Shown here one piece after another: positions 1 through 8,720 of a DNA stretch of 64,000 bases. The notes under the pieces were generated by a model, which searched no databases, had not been told where the DNA came from, and worked only from the letters and a program-made list of their open reading frames with translations. Source of the stretch: Thiobacillus denitrificans ATCC 25259 (lineage in GTDB: Bacteria > Pseudomonadota > Gammaproteobacteria > Burkholderiales > Thiobacillaceae); contig NC_007404.1 in NCBI RefSeq assembly GCF_000012745.1, positions 2,666,001-2,730,000 on the forward strand, written 5' to 3'. A program made the position numbers and the translations under genes. Numbering within the stretch: position 1 is the first letter of the stretch; each line of letters opens with the position of its first letter.

Positions 1-1508
1 ACCGCCATGCGGTAGTCGAAGCGCGTCGTGGCACCCTTCAGGCCGAGTTCGATCTGGGTGGCGGTTTCAGGTTCGATCTGCGGATTGCCGACGTAGAAGA
101 AGCCGTCCCCGCGCGGCGAGGACTCGAAGCGCTCACGCATCTCGCCGGCGCGTGCCCCGCGTGACAGGTTCGCGTAGGGCCTCAGGAGCGGCGCGACCTC
201 GTAGATCGCCGCGAGCGACCCCGACCACATGCCGTCCCGGCGCGCGAGGTTCTGCGTGACCGGCGGACTGCCGACCGAATCGGCCTCGCCTTCGACCGTA
301 TCGTGGCGCAGACCCCCGAGCACGCCGAGCTTGCCGAAACGCATGTCGTCCTGCACATAGAGGCCGAGCGCCTCGATGCGGCCGTTCGTGAACGGGTCGC
401 TGCGTCCGAGCGGATTGGCCGGATTGGTCGCCGGGGCCGGCAGCAGCCGCTCGGGTGAAGCGCTCGTGCGCCAGGCGTTGGCGCCGAAGGACACCAGATG
501 CAGCGGATGCGCGAGCCAGTCGGCGCGCGCGTCGATACCGTCGGTGACGAAGGCGACCCGCGTCTCGGCGATGTCGCGGGCGAGAGGGCCGTCGGCGTAC
601 GAAAAGATCTCGCGCTTGACCTCCTGCCGGTAGGCCCGCAGGTCGACGTTCACCGGCGTCTCGCCAGATCCCTTGCGGCGATAGCCGACTTCGGCGAGCA
701 CGCGTTCCTGCCTCGGCGAATGCACGGTCGTGCTCTGTACCAGCGGGTGCGGATGCGGCTTGGTGGAACCGGGGTACCAGACGTCTTCGTCGGTGTGCTG
801 CTGCAGCGAGACGCGCAATTCGTTCGCGGCGTCGACCCGGAAGCGGTACTGGCCGATGAAGCTGTCCGAATCGTAGCCGGTGCGCGCCACGCGACCGTCC
901 GGCGCGTCGTAGTCGCCGATGCGCGAGAGCGAAGCGCCGAGCATCAGCGCCTGGTCCGCGCCCGCCTCATTCATGACCCCCGTCGCGCGCAGGCCACGGC
1001 TCGCGCTGTTCCAGGCGAGGGCGGTGTCGAAGCCGACGCCGGGCGCGAAATGCGCGTCGGGCAGGCGCACGTTGATCGCGCCGCCGAGCGCGCCGCTGCC
1101 GTAAAGCACGGAAGCCGGTCCTCTCACCGCCTCGACCGACTCGGCCAGCGGCAGGCTCATGAACGAGGCAATCGCACCGGCCGGCTGGGCCGCGTTGACG
1201 CGGATGCCGTCGACGAGCAGCACGACGCTCTCCTTTTTCAACCCGCGGATGACCGGATTCTGGCCCTGCGCACTGTCGCCGGATACCGCGAGTCCAGGTT
1301 CGCCGCGCAGCGCGTCGCCCACGTTGCCGGCGGCGCGCTGCTGCAGATCGTCGCGCGACAACGCGAAAGTTGCGGCCGGGGTTTCCATGTCGTCGGCGGC
1401 GTACCCCTTGGCCGTCACGCTAAGCGCCGGCAGCGTATCGGCGGCAAGCACGGGAGTGGGTGAGGCGGCCATGCCGAGGCAGGCCAGTGCGACCGGATGC
1501 AGTTTCAT
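1..1508 (-). CDS. TonB-dependent outer-membrane receptor (N-terminal part; runs off window start)
   Basis: The minus-strand frame is open from an ATG at 1508 to the window edge, so only about the first 500 residues are visible. A signal peptide (about residues 1-23, ending near VLAAD) is followed by a plug domain (about 40-150) with the typical RGL, LLVDGIRV and VRGPASVLYGSGALGGAINV-like motifs, then the start of a beta-barrel. The start is supported by a GGAG ribosome site just upstream. Such receptors import iron complexes, haem, cobalamin or copper using TonB energy; the substrate cannot be read from this fragment. The downstream end lies outside the window. A His/Pro-rich stretch (KPHPHP) occurs in the barrel region. 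The next gene upstream on the same strand is a CopD-like membrane protein, which weakly suggests metal uptake. Confidence 0.88.
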   Translation of the reverse strand, partial: MKLHPVALACLGMAASPTPVLAADTLPALSVTAKGYAADDMETPAATFALSRDDLQQRAAGNVGDALRGEPGLAVSGDSAQGQNPVIRGLKKESVVLLVDGIRVNAAQPAGAIASFMSLPLAESVEAVRGPASVLYGSGALGGAINVRLPDAHFAPGVGFDTALAWNSASRGLRATGVMNEAGADQALMLGASLSRIGDYDAPDGRVARTGYDSDSFIGQYRFRVDAANELRVSLQQHTDEDVWYPGSTKPHPHPLVQSTTVHSPRQERVLAEVGYRRKGSGETPVNVDLRAYRQEVKREIFSYADGPLARDIAETRVAFVTDGIDARADWLAHPLHLVSFGANAWRTSASPERLLPAPATNPANPLGRSDPFTNGRIEALGLYVQDDMRFGKLGVLGGLRHDTVEGEADSVGSPPVTQNLARRDGMWSGSLAAIYEVAPLLRPYANLSRGARAGEMRERFESSPRGDGFFYVGNPQIEPETATQIELGLKGATTRFDYRMA

Positions 1509-1580
1509 GAGGATCTCCAGATAGCGGATGGCTAGCTGGCTGCGCGCTGGCTTGCCCGGGTTCGATAAAAAGTGGGCGCT

Positions 1581-2021
1581 CTAGCGGATGACGAACATCC
1601 ACTTGGCCAGGATCACGATCGCGATCATGTGAACGAACACGGAAAGGTGTGTGTACTTGAAGCGGGCCGAGGTCATGTTCCCGCAGACCGCGTGCTTCAT
1701 CGCCAGCACGAAATGCAGCAGCACGCTCGTGGCGAGCAGGATCTTCAGCGTCAGCAGCGTCCCGAACGACGAGGCGAAGGGAGCCGCAAGGGCGGCGCCG
1801 TAGATGTGGCTCGCCATCGCGATGCCGGTAAGGAAAAGCAGGCCGACGAACCAGGGCATGACGCGACGCCCGCGTTTGTGGATGCCTTCCTCGACGAGCG
1901 CCATGTACTGCGCCGGGAGATGGCTGCGAATACTCTCGAGGATGAGCACTTCAAAGGCGACGATGCCGATGAAGATGGCCGCGGAGAAGAGATGGATCGT
2001 GACGAGAGTGCCGTGCAGCAT
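1581..2021 (-). CDS. CopD-like integral membrane protein
   Basis: This is a protein of about 146 residues with four predicted membrane helices, beginning MLHGTLVTIHLFSAAIFIG. His residues sit in or near helices (HLFSA, HFVLAMKHA, THLSVFVHM), as in CopD and related cytochrome-b-like membrane families. The ATG at 2021 is preferred over an in-frame start 36 bases upstream because it has an AAGGAA ribosome site. The stop lies 72 bases upstream of the TonB receptor start on the same strand, so the two may be co-transcribed. It could help move or sense a metal or haem taken up by the receptor, but that is inference from position. Family assignment is moderate because the family is poorly conserved. 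Confidence 0.6.
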   Translation of the reverse strand: MLHGTLVTIHLFSAAIFIGIVAFEVLILESIRSHLPAQYMALVEEGIHKRGRRVMPWFVGLLFLTGIAMASHIYGAALAAPFASSFGTLLTLKILLATSVLLHFVLAMKHAVCGNMTSARFKYTHLSVFVHMIAIVILAKWMFVIR

Positions 2022-2089
2022 GGAAGTTCCTTGGGTGCGATTAAGAACAATTCGCATTCATGATAAGATCGCGGCCACCCAAGCCCCAA

Positions 2090-2101
2090 TGACAATTGTC
2101 A
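2090..2101. promoter_or_regulatory. 12-bp perfect palindrome upstream of the Crp/Fnr gene
   Basis: The sequence TGACAATTGTCA is a perfect palindrome ending 7 bases before the ATG of the Crp/Fnr gene at 2109. It lies in the 87-bp divergent spacer shared with the CopD-like gene. It resembles a compact dimer operator and could serve autoregulation, but it is not the classical TTGAT-N4-ATCAA Fnr box. Function is inferred from symmetry and place only. Confidence 0.4.
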
Positions 2102-2108
2102 ATTCGCC

Positions 2109-2873
2109 ATGGCGTCGCCCGCGTCCCCTCTTTCGCTCCTGCACGATGCGCCGCTCTTCGCAGGCGTCGACGCCGGCCATCTCGCCACGCTGGCCCAGGC
2201 TGCGCGTTCGCGGGACGCGCGGGCCGGCCAGCTGCTCTTCGCCGAAGGCGACGAGGCCCGCGCGTTCTACCTCGTCGCGCAAGGCGAGGTCCACCTCTAC
2301 CGGTTCTCGCCGCAGGGGGAGGAAAAGGTGTTCCAGATGCTCGGGGACGGCGACCTGCTGGCCGAAGCCGCAATGTTTCTCAGCCCCGCGGTCTATCCGA
2401 TGACGGCGCGCGCCGTACGCGACAGCACGCTGTTCGCCGTGCCGCGGCAGGCATTGTTGTCGTTGTGCGCGGCCTCGCCGCCCTTGATGCTGACGCTCCT
2501 GTCCGCCCTGGCGAGACGCCTATACCAGGCGATGAACCGCATCGACCATCTCACCCTCAACAACGCCGGCCAGCGGCTCGTCGCCTATTTGCTTGATTTG
2601 CGGCGGCAACAGCATGGCAACTGGATCAGCATTCCGGTGAATTTCGCCGTCCTGGCGGCCCAACTCGGCATGACGCCCGAAACTCTGTCGCGTCTACTGC
2701 AGAAATTTCGCCAGGACGGACTCCTGAGCGGCAAGGGGCGCACGCTGGTCCTGCTCGACGCCGACATGTTGTGTGAAAAGGTGGCGCTGCCCCGACAAGC
2801 CATGCGGCCACCCTCCCACATCGGAGGCAATCCTTCGATGACCGGGTGCTGCAATCTCGCAGGCAAGCGGTGA
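2109..2873 (+). CDS. Crp/Fnr-family transcriptional regulator
   Basis: The 254-residue protein has an N-terminal cyclic-nucleotide-binding-like domain (about residues 10-125, with GQLLFAEGDEA and GEVHLYRFSPQGEEKVFQMLGDGDLLAE) and a C-terminal winged helix (about 165-235, recognition region AAQLGMTPETLSRLLQKF). It lacks the N-terminal cysteine cluster of true Fnr proteins, so it does not look like a 4Fe-4S oxygen sensor; haem- or NO-responsive Dnr-type or redox control remain possible. The C-terminal 20 residues after the DNA-binding domain (ending GCCNLAGKR) are not part of the conserved fold. It is divergent from the CopD-like and TonB genes and could regulate them. No target is proven by the sequence. 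Confidence 0.88.
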   Translation: MASPASPLSLLHDAPLFAGVDAGHLATLAQAARSRDARAGQLLFAEGDEARAFYLVAQGEVHLYRFSPQGEEKVFQMLGDGDLLAEAAMFLSPAVYPMTARAVRDSTLFAVPRQALLSLCAASPPLMLTLLSALARRLYQAMNRIDHLTLNNAGQRLVAYLLDLRRQQHGNWISIPVNFAVLAAQLGMTPETLSRLLQKFRQDGLLSGKGRTLVLLDADMLCEKVALPRQAMRPPSHIGGNPSMTGCCNLAGKR

Positions 2874-3096
2874 AGCGTAGCGAGGGTTGGCCGCGCGCGG
2901 CTGGCACGGACGCCCATTCGCCAGCGAACACGGGATAGCGGCCAAGCATCGTCCGTGTTCGGCGCGCCGGCCGGCGCAGAAATGTTGTTTTTAGACGGCC
3001 CCGCCGGTCGATGCGCTGACCTCGGAGCTCAGGATCACGGGCGGCGTGAGGGCTGCGCGCAGCGGCGCGGCGGCGAGGATGCGCACCCCATACGGT

Positions 3097-4269
3097 TCAA
3101 GCGTAACAGCGCAGGCGGACCGAAAAATCCCGCAAGGACTGGATGCCGCTCTCCTCGGCGCGCTTGCACCAGGCCTGCAGCTGCTCGAGCAGTTGCTCGC
3201 GGCTCGCGGTCGAGCGGCCCCAGATCGCGGCCAGCTCCTGGCGCATGCGGTAGACGGTCTGCAGGCGCTCGCTCCGGCCGAGAAGCGTGTCGAGCGCGGC
3301 CCTGTCGTCCGCCGCGAGCTCGGCGGGCTCCTTGTGCAGCCAGCGGCGGAAGCTGTCGAAGTTCCAGTTTTGCGGCAGGTTCGCGCCGGCCCTGAGCTTG
3401 GCGATTTCGGCCGCGCTCTCGGCGCGTACGCTCTTCACGAAGCGGCTCATGACGTCGTAGCGATGGGTGATGATCGCCTGCAGGGTGTCGAGATCGCAGA
3501 GCGGCTTGGGCGCCTGCCATTTGACCGTCGGCGCGACCTTGCGCACCGTGGCGAGCCCCGCGTACGACATCAGCTTGATATAGAGCCAGCCGATGTCGAA
3601 CTCGTACCATTTGTTCGACAGCCGCGCCGAGGTGCCGTAGGCGTGGTGATTGTTGTGCAATTCCTCGCCGCCGATCAGGATGCCCCACGGCAGGATGTTC
3701 GTGCTCGCGTCCTCGCAGGCGAAGTTGCGGTAGCCCCAGTAATGGCCGACGCCGTTGATGATGCCGGCGGCGGTGATCGGGATCCACGCCATCTGTACGG
3801 CCCAGATCGTCAGGCCGATCGGCCCGAACAAGGCGAGGTCGATCGCCATCATGAGGAAAATGCCCTTGGCCGAGTGGCGGCTGTAGACGTTGCGCTCGAC
3901 CCAGTCGTCGGGCGTGCCGTGGCTGTATTTCTCGAGCGTCTCGGCGACTTTGGCCTCGGCCCGGTAAAGCTCCGAGCCTTCCCAGAACACTTTCTTCAGG
4001 CCGCGCGTCTGCGGGCTGTGCGGGTCCTCGGGGGTCTCGCACTTGGCGTGGTGCTTGCGATGGATCGAGACCCACTCGCGGGTGACCATGCCCGACGTCA
4101 GCCACAGCCAGAAGCGGAAGAAATGGCTGACCACGGGATGCAGGTCGACCGAACGGTGCGCCTGCGAACGGTGCAGATAGATGGTGACGGCGGCGATGGT
4201 GACGTGGGTCAGACCCAGGGTCACCAGCACGAGCCCCCACCAGGGAAGATCCAACAAACCTGACTGCAT
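3097..4269 (-). CDS. Acyl-CoA/acyl-lipid desaturase (fatty acid desaturase)
   Basis: The 390-residue membrane-bound di-iron desaturase introduces a double bond into fatty acyl chains at the cytoplasmic membrane. All three histidine boxes are present: HRSQAH (33-38), HRKHH (70-74) and HNNHH (205-209), in hydrophobic surroundings with four to five membrane spans. This pattern is that of delta-9 desaturases of the DesC/stearoyl-CoA type. The C-terminal ~120 residues form a soluble helical extension common in proteobacterial members. The gene is followed on the same strand (upstream side) by MscS, FadL and acyl-CoA ligase genes, giving a lipid-related neighbourhood. The 67-bp spacer before its ATG is AT-rich (ATAATTATATCTGATATT), so it likely has its own promoter. 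Confidence 0.92.
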   Translation of the reverse strand: MQSGLLDLPWWGLVLVTLGLTHVTIAAVTIYLHRSQAHRSVDLHPVVSHFFRFWLWLTSGMVTREWVSIHRKHHAKCETPEDPHSPQTRGLKKVFWEGSELYRAEAKVAETLEKYSHGTPDDWVERNVYSRHSAKGIFLMMAIDLALFGPIGLTIWAVQMAWIPITAAGIINGVGHYWGYRNFACEDASTNILPWGILIGGEELHNNHHAYGTSARLSNKWYEFDIGWLYIKLMSYAGLATVRKVAPTVKWQAPKPLCDLDTLQAIITHRYDVMSRFVKSVRAESAAEIAKLRAGANLPQNWNFDSFRRWLHKEPAELAADDRAALDTLLGRSERLQTVYRMRQELAAIWGRSTASREQLLEQLQAWCKRAEESGIQSLRDFSVRLRCYA

Positions 4270-4337
4270 GCTTCGGGGTTCCTAAAAAAACAGATAATTA
4301 TATCTGATATTGGACAATAAACTCACGAACGCCGGGG

Positions 4338-5606
4338 TTATTTGCTGCCCGCCTCGGGCCTTGCCCTCTCGAGGGCGACGCCGCCGGCGCGGAACCTGCG
4401 CCAGATCGCCCAATTCAGGGCGGAGCGCAGGTTGTCCGGACCTTCACTAGGATCGTGGACCCACACCGCCAGTTCCAGCACGATGCCATTATCGGCAAAT
4501 TCCTTGAGAAATACGCGCGGGACGTAGCGCGCGTCGTCGACGAGCACGCGGTTTTGCTCGCGCGCGGCTTCGAGCAGCAGGGTTTCGGCCTTTTCCAGGT
4601 CGGTGCCGCAGGGCACCGGGATCGGCAGGGTGACCTGCAGCGCGGCCGGCTTGGAAAGCGGATGGGTCACCACCGTGTGCGTGATCAGCATCTCGTTCGG
4701 CACATTGCTCTCGGTGCCGTCGAGCGAGCGCAGCAGCGTATAGCGCGTATTGATCTCGCGCACTTCGCCGTGCTTGTTGTCGACGGTGACGAGGTCGCCG
4801 ATGCGGACCGAACGGTCGAGCAGGATGATGAAGCCCGACACGTAGTTGCTCGCGACCTTCTGCAGCCCGAAGCCGATGCCGACGCCGAGCGCGCCGCCGA
4901 ACACCGAGAGCACGGTCAGGTCGATGCCCACCGCGGGCAGTGCGACGAGCACGGCCAGCACCAGCAGCAGCGTACGCACGGCCTTGGCGAGCGCGATGCG
5001 CAAGGAGAGATTCATCTGCGCGACGCCCATCAGGCGGCTTTCGATCAGGCGCGCCAGCGAGAGCGCGACGACGAGCGCCACGCCGATCACGCCCGCCGCT
5101 TCGAGCAGCAGCCAGAGCGAGAAGCGGTGCGTGCCCGACTGGAACGACAAGGCCTCCATCGCCGCGTGGATGCGCGGCAGGATGCCGGTGATGTGGAGTG
5201 CGAACGCGCCCCATATCAGCCAGCTCGCCGAGCGCTCCCAGAATTCGCGCAGCCCCGGCGGCGGCACGATGTAGCGAAGCGCGTAGACGACCAGGCGCAC
5301 GGCGACGAGCGCGAGCACGAGCGGCACCGCGAGGTCGAGCAGATGCGTGTCGGGCAGCCACAGCGCCGCGGTTTCCCGCCCCAGCAGCAGTGCGAGCAGC
5401 ATGAGCAGCGCGGCACCGACCTGGCGGCCGGCCTCGGGCGCGGGCCACGCGCTGACGCGGGCGAAGTAGCGCCTGGACAGCCGTTTCGCGCCCCATACCG
5501 CGAGCGCGCACAGCGCCAGCACCCCGATCTGCCACAGCACGACCGGCCCCCAGCCGTCGCTGGCGATGCGCGTCAGCAGGCTGTCGACGGGGACGGGCTT
5601 GGCCAA
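4338..5606 (-). CDS. MscS-family mechanosensitive ion channel
   Basis: The protein has 422 residues. The first half has about five hydrophobic helices. The MscS pore and beta domain follow, with GGALGVGIGFGLQKVASN as the Gly/Ala-rich pore helix, FIILLDRSVRIGDLVTV, and the NTRYTLLRSLDGTESNVPN segment. Channels of this family open on membrane tension and release solutes on osmotic downshock. The start codon appears to be TTG at 5606, two bases after the stop of the upstream FadL gene; no better ATG exists nearby, so translation may depend on coupling to FadL. A releasing channel is a sensible partner for the glucosylglycerol genes at 33-35 kb, but that link is only inference. Confidence 0.9.
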   Translation of the reverse strand: MAKPVPVDSLLTRIASDGWGPVVLWQIGVLALCALAVWGAKRLSRRYFARVSAWPAPEAGRQVGAALLMLLALLLGRETAALWLPDTHLLDLAVPLVLALVAVRLVVYALRYIVPPPGLREFWERSASWLIWGAFALHITGILPRIHAAMEALSFQSGTHRFSLWLLLEAAGVIGVALVVALSLARLIESRLMGVAQMNLSLRIALAKAVRTLLLVLAVLVALPAVGIDLTVLSVFGGALGVGIGFGLQKVASNYVSGFIILLDRSVRIGDLVTVDNKHGEVREINTRYTLLRSLDGTESNVPNEMLITHTVVTHPLSKPAALQVTLPIPVPCGTDLEKAETLLLEAAREQNRVLVDDARYVPRVFLKEFADNGIVLELAVWVHDPSEGPDNLRSALNWAIWRRFRAGGVALERARPEAGSK

Positions 5607-5608
5607 GG

Positions 5609-6826
5609 TCAGAAATTCAGCGTGAACTGGGCGGACACGATGTCGACCGCGCTGTCGTATTCGCCGTCGAGCGTCGTCGTCGACGGCTGCAGACCCGGGT
5701 CGTTGACGAACAGGTGCGCGTAGCCGAAGTCGAGTGCGCTGCGCTTCGACACGCGGTACTGGCCGCCGAGCGCGACCCAGGTGCGCGCGCCGTCCGGGAT
5801 GCGCGGGGTGCGATAGCGGTCCGACACCGGCGCTTCATCGTAGGCGATGCCGCCGCGCAGACTCCATTTTTCGTTCGCGTGCCAGGTTGCGCCGAGCGAA
5901 TAGCGCAGGCTGTCGCTCCAGTTTTCGATCGTCGTGCTGTCGACTGTGCCGCGGATCGGCAGGTCGTCGAAATCGCTCCAGCCCGTCCAGCTCACGTCGG
6001 CCAACAGGTCCCACTGCGGGGAGAGCGTGTGGAAAAGACTCAGCGACGCGCTGTCCGGCAGCGTGACCTCCGCGGTCACCGGGCCATTGAGGGGGTTCAC
6101 AACGGGGTCGGAAGTGCTCGACGTGCCCTCGAGCGTGTAGTCGACTTCGGAACGGTAGGACACGCCGATGCGCGTCGCAGGCGTCGCCTGCCAGAGCGCG
6201 CCGAGGTTGTAGCCCCAGCCGTAATCGTCGCCCTTGATCTTGAGCAACGGAGCCGGGAAAGGGGGTGGCCCAAGCGGCTGTCGGTGGGTCAGCGTCGCTT
6301 CGATCCACTGGATATTAAGCCCAGCGCCCACCGAAAACGTCTCGCTGAGCTTGTAGGCGACGGACGGATTCAGGTTGATCGTCTTGAGCTCCGACTCAAT
6401 CGCCTGATAACGGCCGATCCACTCGGGTTCGTATTCGGTCTTGAGGCCGAAGGGGCTGTTGAGGCCGAGGCCCAGATGCAGGTCCGGCGTCAGGCGCATC
6501 GCGACATAGGCATTCGGGACGAAGGCCCAGTCCCCGGCGTCGCCGCCCTGCCCGCCCGTGACGCCGGCGCTGCTCGTCCCCGAGAACTCGGCGCGGGGCT
6601 TGATCAGATGCCCGGCGACGACGATCTGCCGGTCGGGCAGCCGGGTCATGCCGGCCGGGTTGAAATAGATCGTGCTGGCATCGCTCGCCGCGGCCGCCTG
6701 GCCCGCGTAGGCGTTGCCGAGCCCGCTCGCGTTCTGTTCGATCAGCGCGTAGCCGGCCGCGTGGGCCGCGCCGCCGGCCGCCGCAAGCGCAAGGCTTGCG
6801 GCGAGCCGCTTGAAGCAAAGTGACAT
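5609..6826 (-). CDS. FadL/OmpP1/TodX-family outer-membrane channel
   Basis: The 405-residue protein starts at an ATG preceded by AGGAGAACTTC. It has a signal peptide (about 1-24, ending AAGGAAHAAG) and the family N-terminal hatch signature YALIEQNASGLGNAYAGQAA, followed by STIYFNPAGMTRLP. The rest has the alternating pattern of a 14-strand barrel and ends in an aromatic residue (QFTLNF), as expected for outer-membrane barrels. FadL proteins pass long-chain fatty acids and other hydrophobic compounds across the outer membrane. It lies 26 bp downstream of an acyl-CoA ligase gene and directly before MscS, suggesting an operon for uptake and activation of fatty acids, or for recycling of lipids released from membranes. 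Confidence 0.93.
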   Translation of the reverse strand: MSLCFKRLAASLALAAAGGAAHAAGYALIEQNASGLGNAYAGQAAAASDASTIYFNPAGMTRLPDRQIVVAGHLIKPRAEFSGTSSAGVTGGQGGDAGDWAFVPNAYVAMRLTPDLHLGLGLNSPFGLKTEYEPEWIGRYQAIESELKTINLNPSVAYKLSETFSVGAGLNIQWIEATLTHRQPLGPPPFPAPLLKIKGDDYGWGYNLGALWQATPATRIGVSYRSEVDYTLEGTSSTSDPVVNPLNGPVTAEVTLPDSASLSLFHTLSPQWDLLADVSWTGWSDFDDLPIRGTVDSTTIENWSDSLRYSLGATWHANEKWSLRGGIAYDEAPVSDRYRTPRIPDGARTWVALGGQYRVSKRSALDFGYAHLFVNDPGLQPSTTTLDGEYDSAVDIVSAQFTLNF

Positions 6827-6852
6827 GAAGTTCTCCTGGGTTTTTGTAGTCA

Positions 6853-8661
6853 TCAACGTGCGAAATTCGCGTACATGGCCTCGACGGCTGCTCGATAGCG
6901 GTCGAGCACCTGCGCACGCCGGACCTTGAGGGTCGGCGTCAGCAGGCCGTCTTCGACGGTCCACGGTCGCAGGTCCGGGTGCAGCCGACGGATCTGCGCG
7001 TAGCCGGGGAAATGCCGCAGGTGGTGCGCGACGCGGTGCGTCAGGGCGCGCGTGACCTTGGGGTCGCGCAGGGTCGCGGGCTGGGCCGGATCGAGATGCA
7101 GGCTCGCCGCGAAGGCCTCCCAGTGCGCCTCGTTCAGCACGGTGAGCGCCGCGAGGTAGGGGCGCCCCTCGCCCACGACCATCACCTGTTCGAAAAGCGG
7201 ATCGAGGAGGATCGCCGATTCCATATCGGTCGGCGGGACCTTCTCGCCGTTGTTCAGCACGATGATGTCCTTGATCCGGCCGATGATCGTGTAGTGACCG
7301 TCGGCGTCGACACGGGCCTGGTCGCCGCTGTGCAGCCAGCCGTCCGCATCGATCATCGCGCGTGTCGCGGCTTCGTCCTTCCAGTAGCCGCGCATGACGC
7401 AGCGGCTGCGCGTGAGCAGTTCGTCGTTGTCGCCGATGCGCACCTCGACCCCGGGTAGTGGCTGTCCGATCGTCGCGGGCGAATTCGAGTCGGGACGGTT
7501 CACGCACACGACCGGGCTCGTTTCGGTGAGGCCGTAGCCCTGGTAGACCGGCACGCCGAGACCGATGAACACGCGCGCGACCTCGGGCGAGAGCGCGGCG
7601 CCGCCGGAAATCGCCAGCCGCAGGCGTCCGCCGAGCTTTTGCGTGACGTTGCGCGCGACGAGCCGCTCGAGCAGCGGCCAGAGCAGCAGTTCGGGATGCC
7701 AGTACGCACGCCCCTGGCTGCGCTCGAAGCGCCGCCAGCCGACATGGACCGCCAGCCTGAACAGCGCTCGGGCGGGCGCGCCCTTTTTCTCTAGCCCATC
7801 CTGGATGCGGCCGTAGACCCGCTCGTAGATGCGCGGCACCGAGATCAGCACGGTCGGCCGGATGGCCTGCAGATCCTGCGCAAGCTGGGCGATCGAGCGC
7901 GCGTAGGCGACTTCGGCGCCGAGCAGCATGGCCAGGTAATAGCCGCCCGTGCGCTCGAGCGTGTGCGACAGCGGAAGGAAGGAGAGAAACACCTCGTGCG
8001 GCCCGAAGTCGGCGCAGTGCGAAGCGTAGTAGGCATTCCACAGCAGGTTGTCGTGCGTCAGCATGACCCCCTTCGGCCGCCCCGTGGTGCCCGAGGTGTA
8101 GACGATGCTCGCGAGGAGGTCGGGCGCGAGGCTGCGCTCGGGGACCGCGGTGGCGACGGCGTTTTCCAGCCACTCGGCCGCCACGACGAAGCGCGGACTC
8201 CAGTCGGCAAGCCGGCTCTCCGGGGCGACCAGGCAGACGATGCGTTGCAGGCCCGGCGACGAGGCCGCGATCTCGGCGAGCTTCTTGAGCTGGAAGCGGC
8301 CCTCGACGAGCAGCAGCTTGGCGTCGGCGTTATCGAGGATGTAGGCCGCGCTCTCGGCGCGGTCGTCGAGATAGAGCGGGACCGTGACGAGACCGAGCGC
8401 GAGCGCGGCCTGGTCGAAGATCACCCATTCGACGCAGTTCTTCAGCATCACGGCGACGCGGTCGCCTGGCGCGAGACCCTCGCGTGCGAGCGCCGCCTGC
8501 CAGCGCGCGGCCTCTGCCGCGACCTCGCTCCAGGTGAAGCTCACCCAGCTGTCGCGCGCCTCGTCGAACTGGCGGTAGGCGACCCGGGCCGGCGTCGCCG
8601 CGACCCGGGCGCGGAACAGGCCGCACAGCGTGCCGAGCTGGTCGGGATGAAAGGCCGTCAT
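6853..8661 (-). CDS. Long-chain acyl-CoA synthetase (AMP-forming)
   Basis: A protein of about 602 residues of the ANL superfamily, which activates a fatty acid with ATP and joins it to CoA in the cytoplasm or at the inner membrane. The P-loop-like motif IVYTSGTTGRPKGVMLTHDN and the YGLTETSPVV motif are clear, as are SGDQARVDADGHYTIIGRIKD and the C-terminal lysine region (LTPTLKVRR). The ATG at 8661 is chosen; a TTG at 8724 would overlap the rsmB stop and adds 21 residues without family similarity. It belongs to the long-chain FAA1-like group by the length and the DNLLWNAY region. It is the first gene of the FadL-MscS block. Confidence 0.92.
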   Translation of the reverse strand: MTAFHPDQLGTLCGLFRARVAATPARVAYRQFDEARDSWVSFTWSEVAAEAARWQAALAREGLAPGDRVAVMLKNCVEWVIFDQAALALGLVTVPLYLDDRAESAAYILDNADAKLLLVEGRFQLKKLAEIAASSPGLQRIVCLVAPESRLADWSPRFVVAAEWLENAVATAVPERSLAPDLLASIVYTSGTTGRPKGVMLTHDNLLWNAYYASHCADFGPHEVFLSFLPLSHTLERTGGYYLAMLLGAEVAYARSIAQLAQDLQAIRPTVLISVPRIYERVYGRIQDGLEKKGAPARALFRLAVHVGWRRFERSQGRAYWHPELLLWPLLERLVARNVTQKLGGRLRLAISGGAALSPEVARVFIGLGVPVYQGYGLTETSPVVCVNRPDSNSPATIGQPLPGVEVRIGDNDELLTRSRCVMRGYWKDEAATRAMIDADGWLHSGDQARVDADGHYTIIGRIKDIIVLNNGEKVPPTDMESAILLDPLFEQVMVVGEGRPYLAALTVLNEAHWEAFAASLHLDPAQPATLRDPKVTRALTHRVAHHLRHFPGYAQIRRLHPDLRPWTVEDGLLTPTLKVRRAQVLDRYRAAVEAMYANFAR

Positions 8662-8720
8662 GTGGGTTCTGCGGGCAGACCGGGGAATCGGCGCATTGAT
8701 AGCGGCAAAGCCTCGGCCGG

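Noticed and set aside
498..1463. Plus-strand open frame opposite the TonB receptor
   Set aside because: Composition is that of an antisense shadow; the minus strand encodes a clear TonB-dependent receptor with signal peptide and plug motifs.
6853..8173. Upstream part of an 854-codon frame joined to FadL
   Set aside because: The part before the FadL ATG is a shadow of the acyl-CoA ligase gene; the FadL signal peptide and ribosome site fix the start at 6826.
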